From the NCBI GenBank assembly GCA_014382375.1, contig JACNJU010000087.1, forward strand, positions 1 through 38,479: a DNA stretch of 38,479 nt, read 5' to 3'. Numbering within the stretch: position 1 is the first letter of the stretch; each line of letters starts with the position of its first letter. The DNA comes from Rhodospirillaceae bacterium. Its GTDB lineage: Bacteria; Pseudomonadota; Alphaproteobacteria; Rhodospirillales; JABHCV01. Below the pieces are notes generated by a model that was not told where the DNA came from, made no database searches, and worked only from the letters and a program-made list of their open reading frames with translations. This document shows positions 1 to 8,038 of this stretch, in pieces. Made by a program: the position numbers and the translations under genes.

Positions 1-2
1 TG

Positions 3-974
3 GCCTTCAATCTGATTGATGCCAGCGCTGATGTCGAAAGTTTGGCGGGGGCTTATTTTGACATCCGTATCTGGGGTGCGCCCGCAGCTTTTGCCAATTT
101 CGCCATGGTTGGCTGGTTTATTGGCGTGCGCAACACCCGTGCTGCGATGATCACGCAATTGGTGATGAACGGGCTTAACGTCATTCTCGATTTGTGGTTC
201 GTCAACGGTTTGGGGCTGGGTGTCCCCGGTGTCGCCTGGGCCTCGCTGATTTCCGAAATTGTCGCCATTGGCGCAGGCCTGATGCTGGCCCGAAACAACC
301 TGAGACTGATCGGCGGGCATTGGATCAGGGAACGCATCTTTGATGGGGAAAGGCTACTGCGCCTGTTGGCGGTCAATCGCGATATTTTTATCCGGACCCT
401 GTGCCTGCAAGTCGGGTTTGCCTTCTTTACAGCGCAAGCCGCAAAAATGGGTGATAGTGTGCTTGCCGCCAACGCCATTTTACTCAACTTCCAGGGCATC
501 ATGTCCTATGCCCTGGACGGCTTCGCCCATGCTGTTGAGGCTTTGGCCGGTGGTTTTGTTGGCGCCAGGGATCGGCAAGGCTTTCGCCATGCGGTCAAGA
601 TATCGACAATATGGGCTCTCGGTTTCGCTGTTTTATTTACCATCATTTACGTGGTTTTTGGCGGCATAATGATCGATGTGATGACCAATATGGATGATAT
701 TCGCGCCCTCACCCGCCTTTACTTGCCGTGGATGATCCTCTCCCCCCTTGTTTCTATCTGGGGCTTTCAGCTGGATGGTATTTTTATTGGCGCGACACGA
801 ACCGCCGACATGCGTAACGCGATGCTGTTTTCGCTGGCAATCTATGGATTTGCTCTCGCCCTGCTGGTCCCCACATTTGGCAACCACGGACTTTGGGCGG
901 CCTTCACGGTGTTTATGATCGCCCGCGCCGTGACGCTTGGCTTTTATTACCCGGCCTTACAAAAAAGTGTTTAG
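3..974 (+). CDS. MATE family efflux transporter (5'-truncated)
   Basis: The reading frame is open from the left edge, so the N-terminal half lies outside the window and the TTG at 42 is not the start. The roughly 320 visible residues are very hydrophobic and have the alternating helix/loop pattern of the C-terminal lobe of MATE/DinF-type multidrug exporters. Recognisable segments are 'RIWGAPAAFANF', 'VLDLWFVNGLG' style text around the seventh helix, and 'GFQLDGIFIGATRT'. Members of this family exchange Na+ or H+ for cationic drugs or metabolites across the inner membrane. The stop codon overlaps the convergent GlxA-type regulator by 4 bases. The substrate cannot be told from sequence. Confidence 0.85.
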   Translation, partial: AFNLIDASADVESLAGAYFDIRIWGAPAAFANFAMVGWFIGVRNTRAAMITQLVMNGLNVILDLWFVNGLGLGVPGVAWASLISEIVAIGAGLMLARNNLRLIGGHWIRERIFDGERLLRLLAVNRDIFIRTLCLQVGFAFFTAQAAKMGDSVLAANAILLNFQGIMSYALDGFAHAVEALAGGFVGARDRQGFRHAVKISTIWALGFAVLFTIIYVVFGGIMIDVMTNMDDIRALTRLYLPWMILSPLVSIWGFQLDGIFIGATRTADMRNAMLFSLAIYGFALALLVPTFGNHGLWAAFTVFMIARAVTLGFYYPALQKSV

Positions 975-1939
975 GCCGGGACCCGGCGTTCCTCGCTGGG
1001 TGTGCGTTCAAAGAACTCACGGTAGCACTTTGAAAAATGCGAAGCCGAGACGAAACCACAGGCCAGCGCCACATCAAGAATGGGCATCGAGGTCTGCAAC
1101 AACAAGAAGCGCGCCCGGCTTAAACGCAATTCCAGATAATAACGTGTCGGCGCATGATGCAGGTATTTCCTGAACAGTCTTTCCAGTTGCCGTGTCGACA
1201 GGTTGACGGTTTTGGCCAGATTGGCGCAACTGACGGGTTCTTCCAGGGTTTCTTCCATATGTGAAATAACCGCCAGCAGCTTCGGATGGCTGACCCCCAG
1301 ACGGGTGCGCAAAGCCATGCGCTGGCGTTCATGACCATCGCGGATACGGTGATGGATCATCATGTCCGAAACCAGTGAGGCCGTGTCGTGGCCATATTGC
1401 TGGGCGATGATATGCAGCATCATATCCAGGGCAGAAGTGCCACCGGCGCAGCTAAAACGATTGCGGTCGATTTCAAAGAGATCGTCACTGACTTCAATTT
1501 CGGGGAATTGTTCGGCAAAACCATCCATATTTTCCCAATGAATGGTACATTTATAACCATTGAGCAGGCCCGCCTGGGCGAGAATATGGCTGCCGGTACA
1601 AACCGCCCCCAAGGACGCCCCGTGGGAGGACAGGCGGCGCAGCTTGGAAATTAATTTCGCATCGGCCTGATTGTGGATGTCGTTGCCACCGCAAACAATA
1701 ACACTGGGCATGACATCAATGTCGCTATAAGAGCCATCGACTTCGACCTTAACCCCATTGCTCGCTTCGACCGGCTTGCCATCAATGGAATAACAGCTCC
1801 AGCCATAAAGTTGGCTGTTGGCGATCCGATTGACGAGCCTTAGCGGCTCAATGGCCGATGAAAAAGCAATGAACGAAAAATCGGGAACCAGGAAGAACCC
1901 GATCTTATGCAGGGGGCCGTCAAAGTTTGAACCATCCAT
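971..1939 (-). CDS. GlxA-type transcriptional regulator (DJ-1/PfpI-like domain plus AraC HTH)
   Basis: The product has 322 residues. The N-terminal two thirds is a class I glutamine amidotransferase-like/DJ-1 fold with the nucleophile-elbow-like segment 'GAVCTGSHILAQAG', and the C-terminal ~100 residues are an AraC-type double helix-turn-helix ('NLSTRQLERLFRKY', 'ACGFVSASHFSKCYREFF'). Members of this architecture (GlxA, GbdR, CdhR) activate catabolism of small nitrogenous compounds such as glycine betaine, carnitine or arginine. I chose the ATG at 1939 because AAGGAG lies 10 bases upstream; an in-frame TTG at 1960 is less likely. No target operon is adjacent, so the inducer is unknown. The gene converges on the MATE gene with a 4-base overlap. 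Confidence 0.9.
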   Translation of the reverse strand: MDGSNFDGPLHKIGFFLVPDFSFIAFSSAIEPLRLVNRIANSQLYGWSCYSIDGKPVEASNGVKVEVDGSYSDIDVMPSVIVCGGNDIHNQADAKLISKLRRLSSHGASLGAVCTGSHILAQAGLLNGYKCTIHWENMDGFAEQFPEIEVSDDLFEIDRNRFSCAGGTSALDMMLHIIAQQYGHDTASLVSDMMIHHRIRDGHERQRMALRTRLGVSHPKLLAVISHMEETLEEPVSCANLAKTVNLSTRQLERLFRKYLHHAPTRYYLELRLSRARFLLLQTSMPILDVALACGFVSASHFSKCYREFFERTPSEERRVPA

Positions 1940-1992
1940 GCCAGTATATCTCCTTGGCAACTGACAAATTCTTTATAGCTGATTTGGAGACT

Positions 1993-2032
1993 TGTCCATC
2001 TATAATGTCGTGATTTGGACAATAGATGTCCA
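1993..2032. promoter_or_regulatory. Candidate operator: repeated TGTCCA motifs upstream of the GlxA-type regulator
   Basis: In the 115-base gap between the regulator and the DUF1491 gene, TGTCCA occurs at 1993-1998 and 2027-2032 and its complement TGGACA at 2016-2021. CATCTAT (1997-2003) and ATAGATG (2022-2028) form a perfect 7-base inverted repeat with an 18-base spacer. The position just upstream of the regulator start suggests autoregulation or binding of an AraC-type dimer. No clear -35/-10 pair was identified, so the function is inferred. Confidence 0.35.
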
Positions 2033-2054
2033 CCATTGCCCATTCTGTCGAATA

Positions 2055-2393
2055 TCAGACAATTTTTCCATCAAGCTCATAGCGGCCTTGCCGGTCCTCA
2101 ATTTCAAGAACCCACAGGTCCGGATCACGCTTGATCTGTCGCCTGATATAGGACTCGGCTTCTTCTTCGGCGATGAATTCACCGCCACCGCCGTACATCC
2201 AGCCTGGGTTGCCCTCCACATCGCGAACCTGCGACAGCACCGAGCACCCGGCCTCACCCTGATCGAGTTTAAGCAGGATCGCACCGGAATCCGGATCCCC
2301 CTTTTGGCGAACCATAATCGGGATGAAGTTGATATCGCATTGCCGGACTTGCGCCTGCACCCACAAGCCGGCCTTGATTTTTGACGATGACAT
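2055..2393 (-). CDS. DUF1491 family protein
   Basis: This is a 112-residue cytoplasmic protein with the features I associate with the alphaproteobacterial DUF1491 family: 'KAGLWVQAQVRQC' near the start, 'RQKGDPDSGAILLKL' in the middle, and 'RDPDLWVLEIEDRQGR' near the end. The family has no established biochemical function. The start is the ATG at 2393 (MSSSKIKAGLW); in-frame ATGs at 2414 and upstream would add a short extension. The gene lies upstream of and codirectional with the GlxA-type regulator, and is divergent from the HIT gene. Confidence 0.8.
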   Translation of the reverse strand: MSSSKIKAGLWVQAQVRQCDINFIPIMVRQKGDPDSGAILLKLDQGEAGCSVLSQVRDVEGNPGWMYGGGGEFIAEEEAESYIRRQIKRDPDLWVLEIEDRQGRYELDGKIV

Positions 2394-2470
2394 TAAAAAA
2401 ATAACCCTGCACATAAAGCCGACGATCAATATAGTGGATCGTCTTCAACCGAGAAAGAACACCGCTTCAA

Positions 2471-2875
2471 ATGTTTCAACTTCACCCTACACTCGCTGCT
2501 GATACCATCGAGATCACACGCTGGGATGTCTCGCGGGTGATGCTCATGAAAGACGCCAATTATCCCTGGCTGATCCTTGTCCCCGCGCGCCCTGGTTTAA
2601 GCGCGCTGCACGATTTGGAACAGGCTGACCTGGCCGTGATGATGGGAGAAATCGTTCGTGCTTCTGAGGCGCTTAAAACACTATACGATCCCACCCGCAT
2701 CAACGTCGCCGCCCTTGGCAATATGGTTGAGCAACTGCACATCCACATCATTGCACGCTTTACAGATGATGTGGCCTGGCCGGGTCCGGTCTGGGGTGCG
2801 GAAGCGCCAAAGCCATACCCCCCGCAGGAGCTTGAGGAAACCGTCAGCAGATTGCAGAAAGAATTGAAGAGTTAG
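2471..2875 (+). CDS. HIT family hydrolase/transferase
   Basis: The product has 134 residues. The HIT signature is near residue 92, 'EQLHIHIIARF': this keeps the central catalytic H-x-H pair, while the first histidine of the classic H-x-H-x-H motif is glutamine. To my recollection that is a common variant in alphaproteobacterial members annotated as diadenosine tetraphosphate hydrolase-like. HIT proteins cleave nucleoside phosphate anhydride or phosphoramidate bonds via a nucleotidyl-histidine intermediate. The gene converges with the universal stress protein gene, with stop codons overlapping by 4 bases. The natural substrate is unknown. Confidence 0.88.
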   Translation: MFQLHPTLAADTIEITRWDVSRVMLMKDANYPWLILVPARPGLSALHDLEQADLAVMMGEIVRASEALKTLYDPTRINVAALGNMVEQLHIHIIARFTDDVAWPGPVWGAEAPKPYPPQELEETVSRLQKELKS

Positions 2876-3315
2876 CGCACAATCATGACGTTGACGTCGG
2901 CAAGGTTCGACACCTTGCGCGACACGCTGCCCAGGAACATACCCTTAAGGTCACTGTGTCCACGGGTGCCGATAACAATCAAATCCGCCTTGCCTTTTTT
3001 TGCGAAATCGGTAATTTCCGATGCCGGATCGCCAACAGCGACGTTGCTGACCGTGTTTTTAACGTGGGATTTCCTGGCTTTCTTTTCGGCCGATTTCAAT
3101 ATTTTCTCGCCAACGAAACGCAAGACATCGGTGCGCGCACCCTGAATATGCTCCACTTCAGCCATACGAAGGACGCTTTCGGGCAATTGCATATCACGGA
3201 TGACATGCAGGAAGCTCAACTTGGCGTCATAGGTTTTTGCCAGATTTAACGCCATGTCGACGGCGTTATCAGAAGTCGGTGAAGAATCGACGGCAACGAC
3301 AATATGTTTGATCAT
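2872..3315 (-). CDS. Universal stress protein (UspA family)
   Basis: A single-domain Usp of 147 residues. It starts with 'HIVVAVDSSPTSDNAV', typical of the first strand and nucleotide-binding aspartate, and ends with the ATP-binding signature G-x2-G-x9-G-S ('GTRGHSDLKGMFLGS', near residues 117-131). ATP-binding Usps act in stress tolerance, with partners that differ between paralogues. It starts 20 bases after the second permease gene of the ABC operon, with a GGAG Shine-Dalgarno sequence, so it is probably the last gene of that transcript. Its link to the transporter is otherwise unexplained. Confidence 0.92.
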   Translation of the reverse strand: MIKHIVVAVDSSPTSDNAVDMALNLAKTYDAKLSFLHVIRDMQLPESVLRMAEVEHIQGARTDVLRFVGEKILKSAEKKARKSHVKNTVSNVAVGDPASEITDFAKKGKADLIVIGTRGHSDLKGMFLGSVSRKVSNLADVNVMIVR

Positions 3316-3335
3316 GCTCGCTCCGAAAAAAAGTA

Positions 3336-4181
3336 TTAAACGATGCCACGCAGCCGGTCGCTACGACGTCTCAATAACTCGAGGGTCGCAAGCAAGGCCA
3401 CGGAAATCATCACAAGAATTGTCGCCACAGCCAGGATCGTCGGGCTGATTTGCTCGCGAATACCAGACCACATCTGACGCGGAATGGTCCGTTGATCAAA
3501 CCCGGCAAGGAACAGCACAACGACGACTTCATCAAACGAGGTGATAAAGGCGAACAGTGCCCCGGATATCACACCCGGCAGGATCAACGGCATGATGACT
3601 TTGAAAAATGTCACCGTCGGGTTGGCTCCCAAATTGGCGGACGCGCGGGTCAGTGAATGATCAAAACCGACAAGTGTCGCCGTCACCGTAATCACCACAA
3701 ACGGGGTGCCAAGGGCTGTATGGGCGAGAATGATACCCAAGTAGGTCTGATCAAGGCCGATGTTTGAATAAAAGAAGTACATGCCGGCAGCCGAAATAAT
3801 CAGCGGCACGATCATTGGCGAAATCAAAAGGCCCATCATCAGGGAACGATAAGGCATATGGGATTTACTTAAGCCCAACGCCGCCAGTGTTCCCAGAATA
3901 GTCGCCAGAATGGTCGAGGCAATGGCAATAATGAAGCTGTTTTTAACCGAGTGAGTCCACTGGGTATTATTGACAAAATCTTCATACCAGCGAAGCGAAT
4001 AGGCATCCGGGTCAAAGGCCAGCATCCCTTTGGTGAAGGTGAAGTACGGCTCGACATTGAAACTCAACGGGATGATTACCAGGATTGGCGTAATCAGAAA
4101 AATGAAGATACAGGCGCACAAAAAGCGGAACCCGTAGTACCAGGTCGTTTCAAGCGGGCCGGCATAAGGTGGTAAGGCCAT
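3336..4181 (-). CDS. ABC transporter permease, spermidine/putrescine type (PotC-like)
   Basis: The protein has 281 residues with about six transmembrane helices and the cytoplasmic EAA-type loop 'RASANLGANPTVTFFKVIMP' that contacts the ATPase. The segment 'SFDEVVVVLFLAG' is characteristic of the PotC branch of the polyamine/opine/Fe transporter family. It is the second inner-membrane half of the importer encoded by this operon; its start lies 4 bases after the PotB-like stop, implying translational coupling. The exact solute (polyamine, amino-acid derivative or another cation) cannot be assigned from the permease. Confidence 0.92.
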   Translation of the reverse strand: MALPPYAGPLETTWYYGFRFLCACIFIFLITPILVIIPLSFNVEPYFTFTKGMLAFDPDAYSLRWYEDFVNNTQWTHSVKNSFIIAIASTILATILGTLAALGLSKSHMPYRSLMMGLLISPMIVPLIISAAGMYFFYSNIGLDQTYLGIILAHTALGTPFVVITVTATLVGFDHSLTRASANLGANPTVTFFKVIMPLILPGVISGALFAFITSFDEVVVVLFLAGFDQRTIPRQMWSGIREQISPTILAVATILVMISVALLATLELLRRRSDRLRGIV

Positions 4182-4185
4182 GGTG

Positions 4186-5448
4186 TTATCCTAACCTCAT
4201 ATTATCGATACCAACGATTTTGTTATACAGCAGGTAGAGCGCCAGCACCGAGAACAGCAACAACGCACCCAGCGCACCGGCCAGGCCCCAATTAAGTGAC
4301 GACTGCATGTGATAGGCGATCTGATTGGAAATCAGCGTGCCATCGGTTCCACCGACAAGGGCCGGGGTAATGTAGTAACCAATCGACAGAATAAAGACGA
4401 GGATACTGCCAGCACCAATTCCCGACAGGGTTTGCGGCATATAAACGCGAACAAAGGCGACCAGCGGATTTGCCCCTAACGAAAGGGCCGCGCGCATGTA
4501 GCTTGGCGGAATGGTTTTCATCACGCTATACAGCGGCAGCACCATGAACGGTAGCAGGATATGGGTCATGGCGATAATCGTACCCGTCATATTATGAATA
4601 AGCTGCAAACGATTATCGTCACTGACCAACCCAAAGAAGACGAACAGATCGTTCAATACCCCCTGTGACTGCAACATGGCAATCCAGGCCGTTGTTCGAA
4701 CCAGAAGCGATGTCCAGAACGGCAACAGCACGAATATCATCAGCAAATTTGAATAGCGAAGCGGCAACGTCGCCAACAGGTAGGATATGGGATAGGCCAG
4801 GATCACGCAGATCACCGTAATCGCCAGGCTGATGGCAAATGTCCGAAGAAACAGCTTGCCATAAATGCGCCTGTTTTCATTTTGCCTGACAATTTCGCCA
4901 TTATCGTCATACTTCATATCGACGGCGTTCAGGTAATAACCAATCGTAAAGGGCGCGGTGTTACGTTTGATAACCGTCCAGGTTGAAAGCTCTTTCCACT
5001 TTTTATGCATCTTCAGGACCTTTTCCTTATAAGGCCCTTCCTTGACTTTTAGTGCTTTCCTGCCCGAACTCGTGATCATGCTGCGCAAACCTGATTTTTC
5101 ATAATTCAGGCGGGTTCCGACTTTACCAATTTCGCGCGCCTTGGCACCGACCTGCAAATCCTCCACCAGCGCCGCAAAAACCGGCTCATCGGGCAAAGCC
5201 TTGCCGTCCCAGTCGGCAAGCGCCGCCGTCGTCTTTGGCATCAGGGTTCCGACATGCCAGTTGTCAACACTGCGGAATGTCATGTCGACGATGGGGATCA
5301 GGAACGAGAATAAAATAAAGACAAACAAAGGGGTCACCAACAACAGGGCGCGGATGCGGTTTTTTCGCATGGCCTTGTTCAAGCTGGCTTTCAGTGGCGT
5401 GCCATCGGCGGCTAGAACAAGTTCACCCCCGGTATTTTCGTTAGCCAT
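4186..5448 (-). CDS. ABC transporter permease, PotB-like, with long first periplasmic loop
   Basis: The product has 420 residues. A first membrane helix around residues 32-55 is followed by about 135 mostly hydrophilic, lysine-rich residues before the remaining membrane core ('AISLAITVICVILAYPISYL'), which carries the EAA loop 'RAALSLGANPLVAFVRVYMP'. Typical PotB proteins are around 280-300 residues, so the loop is a large insertion between helix 1 and the core, presumably periplasmic. I chose the ATG at 5448 because GAGGGG lies just upstream; a TTG at 5454 is less likely. It pairs with the PotC-like permease directly downstream. Confidence 0.9.
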   Translation of the reverse strand: MANENTGGELVLAADGTPLKASLNKAMRKNRIRALLLVTPLFVFILFSFLIPIVDMTFRSVDNWHVGTLMPKTTAALADWDGKALPDEPVFAALVEDLQVGAKAREIGKVGTRLNYEKSGLRSMITSSGRKALKVKEGPYKEKVLKMHKKWKELSTWTVIKRNTAPFTIGYYLNAVDMKYDDNGEIVRQNENRRIYGKLFLRTFAISLAITVICVILAYPISYLLATLPLRYSNLLMIFVLLPFWTSLLVRTTAWIAMLQSQGVLNDLFVFFGLVSDDNRLQLIHNMTGTIIAMTHILLPFMVLPLYSVMKTIPPSYMRAALSLGANPLVAFVRVYMPQTLSGIGAGSILVFILSIGYYITPALVGGTDGTLISNQIAYHMQSSLNWGLAGALGALLLFSVLALYLLYNKIVGIDNMRLG

Positions 5449-5508
5449 ACCCAACCCCTCGTAAATTCAATTCAGTAAACAGAATAGAAAAAATAAATAA
5501 ACCCGGTT

Positions 5509-5532
5509 GCGGGGCAGGTTTCCCTGCCCCGC
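5509..5532 (-). promoter_or_regulatory. Intercistronic hairpin between the binding-protein and permease genes
   Basis: A perfect 10-base inverted repeat (GCGGGGCAGG on the plus strand at 5509-5518, its complement at 5523-5532) encloses a 4-base loop that reads GAAA in the minus-strand transcript, a stable GNRA tetraloop. It is followed by a T-rich but interrupted stretch. The position matches hairpins in other binding-protein operons that stabilise the binding-protein mRNA or partly terminate, lowering permease synthesis. That role is an inference from location. Confidence 0.6.
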
Positions 5533-5550
5533 TTTACCGAAAAGTTGATC

Positions 5551-6645
5551 CTACTGGAGCAACCAGGCAGCGAAACGTTCGTTCATTTCGTCGCCGTTAT
5601 CAGCCCACCAGGCGAAGTTGGTGAGGAAGCCCTGGTCCGCATAAGTCGTGGGCATATGCGGGGCCATGTCGATGCCAAGCGTAGCGTGCTTGGAAACCAT
5701 CGGGCCGGAAGACTTACGAGCCGGGCCATAGGAAATAAACTTGGCCTGGTCGGCAAGGCGTTGCGTGTCCGTCGCGAATTTGACGAACTTCATCACTTCA
5801 TCGATATTCTGGCCTTTGGCAGATACGGCCCAGCCGTCAATGTCCAGAACCTGACCGTCCCAAAGCATGGCGAAAGGCTGTTTTTCTTCAGCAATAGCCG
5901 AGAACCAACGACCGTTATAACCGGTGCCGAACACCGCTTCACCATCAGCCATAAGCTGCGGAGGTACGGCGCCCTCAGTCCACCAGATCACATCACTCTT
6001 GATGGTCGCCAGCTTGGCGAATGCCCGGTCCTTGCCCGCGTCTGTATCAAGAACGTCATAAACCTCGGCCAACGGAACACCGTCAGCGATCAAAGCCCAT
6101 TCAAGGTTGTTGATCGGTTTCTTCTGCAGTGCACGCTTGCCAGGGAAGTTCTTGAGATCAAACACGTCGGACATTTTGGTCGGGTTTTTACCGCCCCATG
6201 CGTCCGAACGATAGGCGAAAACGGTGGAGTAAAGTATCTGCGGGACGCATCATTCCGAAAGAAGCCTGCCTTCAAGGAAGTCCTGGCAAGCCGGCGTACC
6301 GTCAGCACCCTTGGCCATTTCGTTGTCCATGTCGATGGGACGGAACATACCTTCATCACAGCCGGTGATGGCATCAGAAAGAACCACGTCAACCAGATCC
6401 CAGGTAACATTGCCAGATTCAGTCTGGGCCCGCATTTCGGCAAGACCGCCACTGTAATCAATGGAATTGATCTTAACGCCAGGATTGGCTTCCATGTATG
6501 GTTTATGATAGGCGTTCATCTGGCTGGCAGTATAGGCACCGCCCCATGAAACGACATTCAAATCAACGGCTTGAGCCGATGATGCCATGCCGGCGATAGC
6601 GATACCAGTAATGGCGAACACTGAATTTTTCAGCATTTTCTTCAT
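5551..6645 (-). pseudogene. ABC transporter substrate-binding protein (PotD-like), interrupted by an in-frame TGA
   Basis: Two pieces share one reading frame. Residues 1-131 run from the ATG at 6645 (signal peptide ending 'SSAQA', then 'VDLNVVSWGGAYTASQ'). After a TGA at 6250-6252 the same frame stays open for 232 more residues ('CVPQILYSTVFAYRSDAWGG' to 'ERFAAWLLQ'). Together they give a normal 364-position PotD-like periplasmic protein with no frameshift. From memory of homologues ('...TDCAVGTIVWSTVYAY'), the TGA falls on a conserved cysteine. Flanking ABC genes are intact and other genes here stop at TGA, so a reassigned code is unlikely. Nonsense mutation or sequencing error is the simplest reading; readthrough or selenocysteine is possible but unproven. 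Confidence 0.75.
6198..6250 (-). repeat. 8-base inverted repeat starting at the in-frame TGA
   Basis: On the minus strand ATGCGTCC begins with the A of the TGA (6250-6243) and its perfect complement GGACGCAT lies at 6205-6198, leaving a 37-base loop. Within the loop GATA and TATC could pair further. It would place a stem immediately 3' of the stop codon in the mRNA. Whether it forms or matters is unknown. Confidence 0.5.
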
Positions 6646-6705
6646 TGGTCTTGATCTCCCTTTGTTACAATTTAACTGTTGAGTTTTAGTTTCTTAATTT
6701 CATTG

Positions 6706-7800
6706 TCAGCCGTCGAGGGCACGACAATCCTCTGCTTCCCAACCAATCTGGGTAAGTTCACCTTCTTTCAGGTGAACGTGGCCATGAGAGTTGGGAACTT
6801 TGACGATGAATTCATCGTTACCGGTCAAGCTGATCCGGCTACGAATGTGATCACCCAGATAGATGAGCTCTTCCACTTTCGCTTCAAGAGCATTTTCAGT
6901 CTGTCCTTCAATGGCGCCAATTGTCACCCTTTCAGGTCGAAGTGACAGGGTGGTGCGCGAACCGACACCGCCATGATTGACGCTGAGGGCCTTGATCAAA
7001 CCGCCACCGCCTTCAAGCTCGACCTGGCAAAAATCGCCTGAAACTTCTTTTACCCTTCCGAACAGGCGGTTGTTCTCGCCGATAAATCCGGCAACGAAGG
7101 CATTAACAGGTTTTTCATAAAGTACATCAGGTGTGGCCAGTTGCTGGACGACGCCGTCATCAAACACAGCAATCTGGTTCGACATGGTTAGAGCCTCTGA
7201 CTGATCGTGGGTGACATACACCATCGTCACCTGCAGTTCTTCATGAATATGTTTGATTTCGTACTGCATTTCTTCGCGCAGGTTCTTGTCAAGCGCGCCA
7301 AGGGGTTCATCCATCAGCACCAAATTCGGCCTGAAAACCAGTGAACGGGCGACGGCAACTCGTTGCTGTTGGCCACCGGATAATTGCGCCGGTCGACGAT
7401 CGCCAAAGCCACCCAGACGCACCATATCGAGGGTGCTGTTTACCTTATCGGTGATTTCCGATTTTCCGACACCGCGTACTTCAAGTGGGAAAGCAAGGTT
7501 TTCGGCAACCGTCATGTGCGGGAACAGGGCATAATTCTGAAATACCATGCCAATGCCGCGTTTATGTGGGGCAACGTTATTGATGGGCTCACCGGCCAGG
7601 GTAATTTCGCCATGGGTCGCTGGTTCAAATCCGGCCAGCATCATCAAACAAGTGGTTTTTCCTGAGCCGGAGGGCCCTAGCATTGTCATGAATTCGCCGC
7701 GGGCAACATCTAGGTTTAGATTTTTTACGACCAGTGATTCGCCATCATAGCTTTTCTGGACCTCAATGAACCGCACGAGCGGATCGTTTGGATCTGACAT
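6706..7800 (-). CDS. ABC transporter ATP-binding protein, PotA-like
   Basis: The product has 364 residues. The nucleotide-binding domain shows Walker A 'GPSGSGKTT' near residue 43, Q-loop 'VFQNYALFPHMT', signature 'LSGGQQQRVAVARS', Walker B 'LVLMDEPLGALD' and the H-loop 'VYVTHDQSEA'. A C-terminal TOBE-type regulatory domain ('LSLRPERVTIG') follows. This is the spermidine/putrescine/Fe3+ class. I chose the ATG at 7800 because GGGAGGAAAG immediately precedes it; an upstream in-frame ATG at 7881 would add 27 lysine-rich residues but lacks a ribosome site. It is the first gene of the importer operon, 60 bases before the binding protein. Confidence 0.93.
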   Translation of the reverse strand: MSDPNDPLVRFIEVQKSYDGESLVVKNLNLDVARGEFMTMLGPSGSGKTTCLMMLAGFEPATHGEITLAGEPINNVAPHKRGIGMVFQNYALFPHMTVAENLAFPLEVRGVGKSEITDKVNSTLDMVRLGGFGDRRPAQLSGGQQQRVAVARSLVFRPNLVLMDEPLGALDKNLREEMQYEIKHIHEELQVTMVYVTHDQSEALTMSNQIAVFDDGVVQQLATPDVLYEKPVNAFVAGFIGENNRLFGRVKEVSGDFCQVELEGGGGLIKALSVNHGGVGSRTTLSLRPERVTIGAIEGQTENALEAKVEELIYLGDHIRSRISLTGNDEFIVKVPNSHGHVHLKEGELTQIGWEAEDCRALDG

Positions 7801-7814
7801 CTTTCCTCCCCGAT

Positions 7815-7834
7815 GGCTGCCTTTTTTAGCAGCC
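7815..7834 (-). promoter_or_regulatory. Leader hairpin upstream of the PotA-like gene
   Basis: GGCTGC (7815-7820) and GCAGCC (7829-7834) form a perfect 6-base stem with an 8-base loop, ending 14 bases before the ATG and just upstream of the GGAGG ribosome site. It could be a leader stem-loop. In the plus direction it is followed by a T-rich run, but no plus-strand gene precedes it. The 238-base gap between this operon and the upstream nitrilase gene holds nothing else I can assign. Confidence 0.3.
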
Positions 7835-8038
7835 TTTGTTTTTGTCGTCTCCGGGGTGGCATTTGTGCCTTGTTTCCCCATGAAAAGTTGGTCTTTTTTG
7901 CTGAAATAAAGACAGACGACATTTTTGATTAATAGACGCTAGCATGAACTTCCTAAGAAAATCAAAGAGCTTTGTTCGACTCTGGGACAAAACCGAAGGT
8001 ATTTTTCCTCTTTGCGACATAAAAGCTTAAACTTACAT

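Noticed and set aside
5545-6549. 334-codon plus-strand frame opposite the binding-protein gene
   Set aside because: The minus strand shows signal peptide, family motifs and correct length; the plus frame has no recognisable motif and is a shadow.
7801-7881. 27-residue lysine-rich N-terminal extension of the PotA-like ATPase
   Set aside because: A strong GGAGG lies directly before the ATG at 7800, and family homology begins there.
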